Assembly: GCA_963726315.1 (NCBI GenBank)
Contig: CAVSBZ010000004.1
Location: forward strand, 62,001 to 126,000
Reading direction: 5' to 3'
Length of the DNA: 64,000 bases
From: FEB-25 sp963726315
Lineage (GTDB): Bacteria; Chloroflexota; Anaerolineae; Anaerolineales; UBA4823
Shown: one piece after another, positions 56,753-63,108 of the stretch
How the letters are laid out: each line of letters starts with the position of its first letter
Position numbering within the stretch: the first letter of the stretch is position 1
Translations under genes and position numbers: made by a program
Notes under the pieces: model-generated
What the model saw: only the letters and a program-made list of their open reading frames with translations
Database searches by the model: none
Told to the model about the DNA's origin: nothing

Positions 56753-56914
56753 TCAGCTTCCCCCTACAGATACACAAGTCAAGCACCCACCGTTCGATAA
56801 ATTCCCAGTTTTACATACACCAAGTACAGCTTCTTGTGCTACCAGGCGGACCTCAGTTAACTGTGGTTTGGTATACACTTTCTTTTTAATTTTAGAAGGT
56901 TTTGTGTCAGTCAT
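56753..56914 (-). CDS. Candidate precursor peptide of the modified-peptide operon (53 aa)
   Basis: This small gene has a GAGG ribosome site (56920-56923) 5 bp before its ATG and is in the operon direction between the radical SAM and kinase genes. It encodes 53 residues. The leader is Lys-rich at the start, then 'VYTKPQLTEVRLVAQEAVLG', containing Y14-x-x-P17-x-L19, the YxxPxL pattern that PqqD-like recognition domains bind in lasso-type leaders, and an acidic/hydrophobic segment. The core after Gly32 is 'VCKTGNLSNGGCLTCVSVGG' plus a final Ser, with Cys34, Cys44 and Cys47, a Gly-rich end and C-terminal Ser53. The size, order and three Cys fit a radical-SAM-modified peptide. No homologue is known to me; the cleavage point after Gly32 is a guess. 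Confidence 0.8.
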   Translation of the reverse strand: MTDTKPSKIKKKVYTKPQLTEVRLVAQEAVLGVCKTGNLSNGGCLTCVSVGGS

Positions 56915-56970
56915 TGATTCCTCACGAAATTCTGTAATTTTCTATATTTATTCATTATACAGTATTTACA

Positions 56971-58047
56971 TTAAGCAAAAACATCACGGCGCAATTTAGC
57001 AATTTGGCATAAAAACTCCACCGGTTTTTCCATATCACCATGCTCCAGTTCAGCCAGCGCGGGGCATTGTGGACATACCAGTCGTAACTCACAGCCTAAG
57101 CAAGGAATACGATTACTATACTCACGAATAATTTCCTGGAGTAAAAACACATCCCAACCTTCTTTAAAACTTCCGACCCGAAGATCATAAGAAGACTGGC
57201 GAGTGCTTATACACGCGCTTAGGCGACCTTGTGCATCTACATGAAATCCTTGCTTGCCCGCACTACACAAGTACATCCGTTGGTCTGAAAATGGGATATA
57301 CTTTTTTTCTCTGAATTGCTCTCTCAATAGATTGGAACGTTCTGGATCAGAACTCTCCAAATCCACAATCGCCTTAGGCTGTAATCGAAATTTAATGGGT
57401 CTTCCTGAACCGTCCAACGCGGGATTGATTATTGGGTCGATCCGGAATTTCACCCCAAGACTGGCAGCAAGTGATTTCATTTTGTCCAGCTCGTGGCAAT
57501 TATTAATCATCACCATTGTCTTCAAGCCAAGAGGTAGTTTGCGTTCCAACAGCAGATCGATCCCTCGGCGACAACGTGTATACGAACCTGGTATTCCTGT
57601 GACCTGTTCGTAGGTTTCCTGGGTGGCACCATAGAGAGTGATCTCAATGTTGAACGGACGCCATTCAGCAAGATAGTCCACAATCTGCTGATTTAATAAG
57701 GTGCCGTTCGTAAAAAGTGAAAGGAGTAATCCTTTGCGGCGGGCATAAATATAAATATCAATTAAATCACGGCGAAGAAATGGTTCCCCGCCAGTTAGCA
57801 GAAGCCATAAGCAGCCGGCATCTGTAACTTCATCCACTATGCGCTTTAACTCAACCAAACTAAGCTCGCGCATTCCTCGACTCGCTCGTTTCTCCAGGGG
57901 AATATAGCAGTGTTGGCAGCGTAAGTTACATCGTTGGGTTACCTCGATCGATCCAGAGATGGGTATACGTTGGTTACCTACTCGCTGGTGCATCCAATCG
58001 CTAAAATTGCCGTATCCTAATTGAGGAATTCCACCGCAATCATCCAT
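56971..58047 (-). CDS. Radical SAM/SPASM peptide-modifying enzyme
   Basis: The 358-residue enzyme has the radical SAM cluster motif CxxxCxxC at Cys40, Cys44 and Cys47 ('TQRCNLRCQHCYIP'), 'LLTGGEPFLRRDL' (the GGEP motif, ~84-96), and a C-terminal SPASM-like region with Cys261, Cys279, Cys316, Cys319, Cys325, Cys328 and Cys347, enough for two auxiliary Fe-S clusters. Enzymes of this type cross-link or oxidise precursor peptides (PqqE, sactionine and related). The three Cys in the neighbouring peptide make thioether formation possible but not proven. Its start overlaps the PqqD-like gene stop (TGATG), and the precursor gene follows 56 bp downstream. Confidence 0.9.
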   Translation of the reverse strand: MDDCGGIPQLGYGNFSDWMHQRVGNQRIPISGSIEVTQRCNLRCQHCYIPLEKRASRGMRELSLVELKRIVDEVTDAGCLWLLLTGGEPFLRRDLIDIYIYARRKGLLLSLFTNGTLLNQQIVDYLAEWRPFNIEITLYGATQETYEQVTGIPGSYTRCRRGIDLLLERKLPLGLKTMVMINNCHELDKMKSLAASLGVKFRIDPIINPALDGSGRPIKFRLQPKAIVDLESSDPERSNLLREQFREKKYIPFSDQRMYLCSAGKQGFHVDAQGRLSACISTRQSSYDLRVGSFKEGWDVFLLQEIIREYSNRIPCLGCELRLVCPQCPALAELEHGDMEKPVEFLCQIAKLRRDVFA

Positions 58048-58352
58048 CAGGCTCGCACCACTGCCTTTACACGTTCAAGATCGGTGAATAAATCGAGCAG
58101 ATCTTGTCCTGCCTGTTGTTCATCCACATCGAATTCCAGGATGATATGACTGAGGATATCTGCCAGGGTTTTATTACCATCCAGCAGCTGCCAGGCGAAT
58201 AAAGCTGTTTCATTGAGAAGATAAATCAATTCCAGGTCTCCCATATTTTGGCGGATCGGCACAAGGATCATTTCACCAGCAATCTGCCGGGCAACAATGG
58301 TAGGATCTTTACTGTAAACCCAGTCAAATGGGTCAGGCAATGGATTGGACAT
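58047..58352 (-). CDS. PqqD-like peptide recognition protein
   Basis: This ~101-residue protein of the PqqD family binds the leader of a precursor peptide and presents it to the radical SAM partner. Typical blocks are 'EMILVPIRQNMGDLELIYLLNETALFAWQL' (seen in two halves), 'LDGNKTLADIL' and 'EFDVDEQQAGQDLLDLFTDL', giving the winged-helix order of the family. I choose ATG 58352, with GGAGAG about 12 bp upstream, over a TTG start at 58376 that lies in that ribosome site. It is the first gene after the promoter at 58445-58473 and overlaps the radical SAM gene by 1 bp, a usual pairing. Confidence 0.85.
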   Translation of the reverse strand: MSNPLPDPFDWVYSKDPTIVARQIAGEMILVPIRQNMGDLELIYLLNETALFAWQLLDGNKTLADILSHIILEFDVDEQQAGQDLLDLFTDLERVKAVVRA

Positions 58353-58444
58353 AATTAGTAAAATTCTTCTCTCCAAAGGAGATACAAACCAGGCGAATTT
58401 CGGTTAATGCATCTATCAGTAAGGGTAAAAATCTTGATTATTTC

Positions 58445-58473
58445 ATCATACCCTTAAACTGAAGGATTTTCAA
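58445..58473 (-). promoter_or_regulatory. Promoter of the PqqD-rSAM-peptide operon
   Basis: Read leftward, TTGAAA (58468-58473) and TATGAT (58445-58450) are exactly 17 bp apart. CCCTT and AAGGG flank the -35/spacer as an inverted repeat that could bind a regulator. It lies between the terminator of the S8 gene and the PqqD start. Confidence 0.65.
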
Positions 58474-58490
58474 GGGAAAATTTCCTGGTA

Positions 58491-58513
58491 TGCGGACCAC
58501 AGAATGATCCGCA
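58491..58513 (-). terminator. Hairpin after the S8 protease gene
   Basis: TGCGGACCACA...GATCCGCA forms a ~9-bp stem with one G-T pair. It lies just after the stop of the leftward protease gene and just before the next promoter. No long T-run follows, so it is a moderate call. Confidence 0.5.
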
Positions 58514-58531
58514 CACCAAGTCAAAGTTATG

Positions 58532-60433
58532 TTATCGCAATCCAATTGGCAGCCATACGTGGTTCGGCACCAGTCTGGCGTTCATAGGACCATACAGCTG
58601 GGAGAAACTATCACCTACCCACTCAACCCAATAGTAATACGTCTTGCCCATTTCGACAGTGATGTCTAAATATATGTAATGGTTGCCATGGAGCTGTCCT
58701 GGTGTTACCGCTGGGATCAGTGCTGGATTGATCTGTACCTGCAATCCATCTCGGGATTCTGACCGGTATAGGTTGAAGCCTACCAGGAAGTTCTCCCGGG
58801 CAGTCTGCCAGCTGAGCTGAACACCTTGTGGCAGAGTCATGGCAGTAAAGTTAGTAAGACTGACATCAGTCGGTACGCAGCCTGTCGTTCCAGCCTTGAG
58901 CACATTCAGGTAACCGTACCCGAAGGTATAGTTCCCCTGCCCATCCGGAGGAGCTCCGCAGTTACCAGCTGGACTTGCGTCGGTGTTGTTCTGCAACAGC
59001 TGAAATGTCGCATCAACCTGACCCACCAATGCGGGGTTACACGACCATAGCAGGGCAACTGCACCAGCTGTATGCGGACTGGCCATTGATGTACCAGTCA
59101 TGGATGCCCATAGGTTGGTTGGGTAAGAAGAAATAACACTCACCGCCGGACTTGAAATATTTGGCTTTGTGTATGGATCATGTCCATAAACAGAAGGTCC
59201 CCTTCCGGAATTGCTGTAGACATTCCGAGAAGAATCATGCCCTCCGGAAGCAAATGATTCCTGGTAGTCACTGGGAGAGCCAATCAATCCACAGGTGTAG
59301 CCGGGATTGCCCGACGAAAATGCCGGGAAGATCCCAGCCGCTCTCCATGCCTGGACCTTAGTTAAATACCAGCTATTTCCACTGGAACCGCCCCATGAAT
59401 TATTTACTATGTTCGGACGATTTGCAGGATTACCAGCAGGCGCAAGGATCCAATCTGCGCAGGCCAAGAGCGAAACGGAGCTACAAGTTGTGCTTTCACA
59501 TCCTTTACAGGCGATCCATCTTGCATTAGGTGCCATACCAACATTGAAGGCTAAAGCGGGATCATCTTTTCCAACCATCGTACCCATGGTGTGGGTGCCG
59601 TGTCCATTGTTATCGCACGCACCCCCCGCTCCGCAGATATTTGCTGGATCTTTCCAACAAACAGGGTTGCTCGGATCATTTGTACATTTGAACTGGTTAA
59701 CCAGGGCAGGGTGGTTCCACTGCACCCCTGTGTCAATATTTGCTACCACAATGTCTTCCCCTTTGACACCAAATTCTGTCCAGAATTGGTCGGCTTTAGT
59801 ATCTGTAATACCCCAGGCAGTAACAGCAGTTATCGTATCGCCAACAGTGGTTATGGCATCGTAAGCCAGAAAATCACCTGCCCAGGAGATATACTGGAAT
59901 GGTTTGATTTCCTCGATGGAATCAATGGAATAAGTGGCTGCAGCTTGAATGAAATTCACCTCGGGTAATGTTGCCAACTCATGTACGCTCGTCAGGGTAC
60001 CACTCCACACATACAATTCGTTTCCTGCGATAAAGGATTGATACTTCAAACCATCAGCATCCAGAATTGCTTTGGCAGATGCCTGGCTTTTAGCTGCGAC
60101 AGCAACCAGAGAATTGTAAACAAATTCTCCACGCGCCTTCCATTCCATCGAATAAGCAGCCGAAAGATCTGCTTGATTCGTGAAGCGCACGATGAAATCT
60201 ACATTGCCGTTTTTTTCTATCGCTGTCAGAAGCCCATTTTCGATCTTATCCGTGTATGGTTGGGTGTTAGCCAGCAATCCCATAGCAGAACTATCAGATG
60301 AGACTGCTTGGAGAGGAGTATTGTTCGCTGGTTCTAAAAATGCTGCCTTGCTAGAATCAGAAATGGCAAGGCTGGTCAATAGGAATACTAAGAAAGAAAG
60401 GGTAATTATCCAATGTTTTTTTAAAGTGAACAT
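58532..60433 (-). CDS. Secreted subtilisin-like (S8) serine protease with Fn3-like C-terminal domain
   Basis: The 633-residue protease has a signal peptide (~1-30) and an inhibitor-I9-like propeptide (~75-165). The peptidase domain has catalytic Asp234 ('VVANIDTGVQWNHPAL'), His278 ('NNGHGTHTMGTMVG') and Ser449 ('MTGTSMASPHTAGAVA'), with an Asn in 'NIVNNSWGG' for the oxyanion hole. The last ~100 residues ('VQLSWQTARENFLVGFNLYRS') form the shared Fn3-like domain, ending 'NHVWLPIGLR'. It has its own TTGACA/TATATT promoter. It lies upstream of the peptide-modification operon and might process the exported peptide or act independently on external protein. Confidence 0.9.
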   Translation of the reverse strand: MFTLKKHWIITLSFLVFLLTSLAISDSSKAAFLEPANNTPLQAVSSDSSAMGLLANTQPYTDKIENGLLTAIEKNGNVDFIVRFTNQADLSAAYSMEWKARGEFVYNSLVAVAAKSQASAKAILDADGLKYQSFIAGNELYVWSGTLTSVHELATLPEVNFIQAAATYSIDSIEEIKPFQYISWAGDFLAYDAITTVGDTITAVTAWGITDTKADQFWTEFGVKGEDIVVANIDTGVQWNHPALVNQFKCTNDPSNPVCWKDPANICGAGGACDNNGHGTHTMGTMVGKDDPALAFNVGMAPNARWIACKGCESTTCSSVSLLACADWILAPAGNPANRPNIVNNSWGGSSGNSWYLTKVQAWRAAGIFPAFSSGNPGYTCGLIGSPSDYQESFASGGHDSSRNVYSNSGRGPSVYGHDPYTKPNISSPAVSVISSYPTNLWASMTGTSMASPHTAGAVALLWSCNPALVGQVDATFQLLQNNTDASPAGNCGAPPDGQGNYTFGYGYLNVLKAGTTGCVPTDVSLTNFTAMTLPQGVQLSWQTARENFLVGFNLYRSESRDGLQVQINPALIPAVTPGQLHGNHYIYLDITVEMGKTYYYWVEWVGDSFSQLYGPMNARLVPNHVWLPIGLR

Positions 60434-60587
60434 AGGGCAACCTCCTCACACATATAAATACTAAAACCATGAATGAATGCGCGATCTGTCTTTGATTGTT
60501 TTTTTTTCTTCTTACTTACCTGACCAGCAGGTTGTAAATGAGACATATACTTGCCCGTCCCAAGGTGCAATTATTAGACCATTTTTT

Positions 60588-60616
60588 AATATATGTCACA
60601 AGCAATTGGCTGTCAA
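60588..60616 (-). promoter_or_regulatory. Consensus promoter of the S8 protease gene
   Basis: Read leftward, TTGACA (60611-60616) and TATATT (60588-60593) are 17 bp apart, a near-perfect sigma-70 promoter. The leader to the ATG at 60433 is ~150 nt and has no obvious riboswitch. Confidence 0.7.
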
Positions 60617-61025
60617 TCGAAGAATATATTGTTGACCTTGTTTTTTCCTCTGGAAACAGTCGCACCTGATCCTTCCTTCTCCTCGTCGCGTATGACGCAT
60701 TACAACAATTGTAAAGAAGGATTGCAATATTCGATATCTTGTTAATTTATATCTCCATTATTACCACTTATTAGTCTTCATCCCGTAGAATGCTGGAATT
60801 TAAGATATAGGAACTCAGAAATTGTCGAACTTAATGACAACAACAAATATTCTGGCTCCCCGAGCAACATCAAACATGTCAATGAAGATGTGGCTCATAA
60901 TAAACACCCTTTTATTTAGTTCGTGCCATTTTTTCTTATACCAACCGAAGGTATTTATCTTGAGGATCGATATTGTTAATGACCCCCAATGGCACCATAT
61001 TTCCATTTCACGACTAATTCGTAAC
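60617..61025. other. Gene-free region
   Basis: Small open frames here do not resemble proteins. I see no RNA gene or repeat. Confidence 0.35.
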
Positions 61026-61484
61026 TTAATACACCCTTTCCAGCATCTCCTCCAGGTTGTCTAATGTCTCATGCACAGGGGTTGATAGCTCAGCCGCGAA
61101 TGCTGTAGCTTCCGGCTGCACACCCACCAATATGACTTCAGCCCCCGTGCTATCCTGGATCATTACTGCCAGGAATGCCAGTCCAGGATTGCGGGTGAAA
61201 TTCTCGATCGCCCTCAACCTGTCGGCATCCAAGATAGTCATGCAGCCTGCTTCTGCCCCTAATTCAAGCGCTACGACGATCAAAACAACTTCAGGTTGAG
61301 CAGCTTGGATTGCGCTCAGGTAATTTTCAGGCACTTCGCCAGCGTTGATTAGCATCGCATCCACCCGCCCCTGCAGGAAATCCACCAAGCTTGGACCCAC
61401 GGCATCATCACCTTGTAAAGGATTCCCTATCCCAAGGATGACCGTACGTTTTCTCCGCAGTCGCTTGGCTAACTCATTCAGCAT
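61026..61484 (-). CDS. Hydrogenase maturation protease (HycI/M52) homologue lacking two metal ligands
   Basis: The ~152-residue protein follows the HycI/HyaD fold: 'TVILGIGNPLQGDDAVGPSL' at the N-terminus carries the conserved Asp of 'GDDAxG'. Later 'NAGEVPENYLSAI', 'EVVLIVVALELGAEAG' and 'AEVILVGVQPE' align with HycI. The second nickel-binding Asp ('IVDA...') is Val here ('IVVA') and the His of the 'THN' segment is Arg ('FTRNPG'), so two of three usual metal ligands are missing. It may not be an active Ni-hydrogenase protease. No hydrogenase genes are in the window. I start it at ATG 61484 rather than TTG 61496. Confidence 0.65.
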   Translation of the reverse strand: MLNELAKRLRRKRTVILGIGNPLQGDDAVGPSLVDFLQGRVDAMLINAGEVPENYLSAIQAAQPEVVLIVVALELGAEAGCMTILDADRLRAIENFTRNPGLAFLAVMIQDSTGAEVILVGVQPEATAFAAELSTPVHETLDNLEEMLERVY

Positions 61485-61496
61485 AGTTAACCACAA

Positions 61497-61884
61497 TTAA
61501 TTTGTAATTTATTTCACATGGACGCGCTTATGATTCTACTCTCATGTAAATTTTATGTCAAATGAATTCCAAGAATACTTAGCATTATTGGATATATACA
61601 TCATGCCGATGGCAGGATGCGGTAAAATGTTCCATCTCAAACTTTATTTACTATCGGAAACTATTGTAATCGATCATACTAGTAGATAAGTGAGCACTTG
61701 CGTCATCTCTACCGTTTCTATCAATTCGTAGAATCAGTATATAGAGTCTGAATAACCTATCCGCCAGGATTTTAGTGATAACCTTTTTTCAGTAACCAAG
61801 AGACGCGTAGCCGAACGGAATGATCATGAACTCATTTTTATATCAACTTTATCGTTATGGATTTCACAGGTTTGGATTTCCTCT
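61497..61884. other. Divergent intergenic region
   Basis: This AT-rich region lies between the leftward hydrogenase-protease-like gene and the rightward rpsF operon. The only supported site is the rpsF promoter that follows. No RNA gene recognised. Confidence 0.35.
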
Positions 61885-61912
61885 TTGCAAAAACAAACCT
61901 TTGTGCTATAGT
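61885..61912 (+). promoter_or_regulatory. Promoter of the rpsF-ssb-rpsR operon
   Basis: TTGCAA (61885-61890) and TATAGT (61907-61912) are 16 bp apart, with TG one base before the -10 (extended -10). Transcription would start near 61919. Confidence 0.6.
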
Positions 61913-61918
61913 TAGCGG

Positions 61919-62014
61919 CTGTGTCAAGCCCGGTAGGTATAAGGCTTGCTTTCCGCCCCTGGTAAGTCGCCAGGCTAAATCCAGGAGCATACCCGAGGAA
62001 AGGAGGAATTTCCC
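61919..62014 (+). promoter_or_regulatory. rpsF 5' leader with two hairpins, candidate S6:S18 autoregulatory site
   Basis: The leader contains CAAGCC/GGCTTG (61926-61931 with 61944-61949, loop including CCGG-like bases) and CCTGG/CCAGG (61959-61963 with 61971-61975), then the strong ribosome site AAAGGAGG before rpsF. Many bacteria carry a structured RNA here that binds the S6:S18 complex. I cannot confirm the published consensus by eye. Confidence 0.4.
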
Positions 62015-62299
62015 ATGCGTGAATATGAATTGGTTTTTATTGTCCATCCAGACCTGGATGATACTGCGCTTAAAGACGTAGTTGAAAAAGTGAGTGGATG
62101 GATTACCGAAGCCGGTGGTATTGTCTCAAAAGTTGACCTTTGGGGAAAGCGGAAATTGGCTTATGCGATCCGAAAACAAAAAGAAGGCCAATATGTGCTG
62201 CTAAATACCCAGATGGACCCGGCATTTGGAGCAACCCTGGAAAGAAATTTACGCTTTCTGGAACCTGTAATGCGGTTCTTATTAATTAGTGTTGAATAA
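62015..62299 (+). CDS. rpsF: 30S ribosomal protein bS6
   Basis: This 94-residue ribosomal protein binds 16S rRNA with bS18. 'MREYELVFIVHPDLDD' and 'VDLWGKRKLAYAIRKQKEG' match S6 along its length, and it ends near 'LRFLEPVMRFLLISVE'. An AAAGGAGG-like site lies ~8 bp before the ATG. First gene of the usual rpsF-ssb-rpsR operon. Confidence 0.97.
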   Translation: MREYELVFIVHPDLDDTALKDVVEKVSGWITEAGGIVSKVDLWGKRKLAYAIRKQKEGQYVLLNTQMDPAFGATLERNLRFLEPVMRFLLISVE

Positions 62300-62319
62300 T
62301 TACATATAAGGAGTCCATA

Positions 62320-62716
62320 ATGAGTTCGAGGGCTTAATAAAGTAATGATCATAGGCAACCTTGGGCGAGAGCCTGAGATGCGTTACACGCCTTCCGGTAG
62401 ACCGGTGACCACATTTAGTGTGGCGACAAGCCGCACTTGGAATACCTCTGAGGGAGAGAAGCACGTTGAAACTGAATGGTTCAACGTGGTAGCCTGGAGC
62501 AATCTGGCAGAGATATGCAAACAATATCTCACCAAGGGTCAACAGGTATATATCGAAGGACGCTTACAAACCAGGCACTGGGATGATCAAGAAGGTAATA
62601 AGCATACCTCTGTTGAAATTGTCGCCAATGAGATGATCATCCTGGGAGAGCGACGGGAGGCTGGTGAATCAGCGACTGAACCAGAATCAGCAGAAGAGGA
62701 AGAATTTCCCTTCTAG
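62320..62716 (+). CDS. ssb: Single-stranded DNA-binding protein, frameshifted near its start
   Basis: SSB protects single-stranded DNA in replication and repair. The open frame from 62345 ('MIIGNLGREPEMRYTPSGRP') lacks the first beta strand. Just upstream, ATG 62320 has an ideal AAGGAG site (62308-62313) and begins 'MSSR', but stops at once. Removing one G from GGG (62330-62332) gives MSSRLNKVMIIGNLG, the normal SSB start. Further blocks are 'TEWFNVVAWSNLAEICKQY' and 'GQQVYIEGRLQTRHW'. The acidic tail ends 'EEEEFPF', close to the usual DDDIPF partner-binding tip. Because SSB is essential, the break is most likely a sequence error. Confidence 0.93.
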
Positions 62717-62772
62717 TTATTAACCAAGACTGATGAATTATTAAACGATAATTCAAAAAGGAGTTAGTACGA

Positions 62773-63042
62773 GTGGATACAAATGAGATGACATCCGATG
62801 CACGTGGCGGACCAAGACGATTTTACTCACAACCTAAAGTCTGCCAATTCTGCACCGATCGAACTACGAAAATTGACTATAAACAGATAGATGTTCTGCG
62901 CCGGTACGTAACCGAGAGCGGTAAAATTCGTCCCCGCCGTCAATCAGGCGCATGTGCAAAACACCAACGAGAGATCGCCCGGGCAATTAAACGCGCTCGC
63001 CACCTTGCAATGCTACCATTTACTGGAGAAGTCCTGAGATAA
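62773..63042 (+). CDS. rpsR: 30S ribosomal protein bS18
   Basis: This 89-residue protein has the S18 core 'CQFCTDRTTKIDYKQIDVLR' and 'ITESGKI/VTESGKIRPRRQSG' with 'HQREIARAIKRARHLAMLPF'. The start is GTG 62773 with AAGGAG ~9 bp upstream. A CxxC pair (Cys31-Cys34 region) precedes the core, as in zinc-type S18 forms. Third gene of the operon, binding partner of bS6. Confidence 0.96.
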   Translation: MDTNEMTSDARGGPRRFYSQPKVCQFCTDRTTKIDYKQIDVLRRYVTESGKIRPRRQSGACAKHQREIARAIKRARHLAMLPFTGEVLR

Positions 63043-63108
63043 TCGATACTTACGCTTGAACGCGGGTGATAATTCCACGGTTCACCCCAAAATTTATGAG
63101 GTCAAAAA

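Noticed and set aside
55390..58376. Classical lasso-peptide cluster
   Set aside because: The YxxPxL leader and kinase are lasso-like, but there is no asparagine-synthetase-like cyclase or transglutaminase-type B2 protease, and a radical SAM/SPASM enzyme is present.
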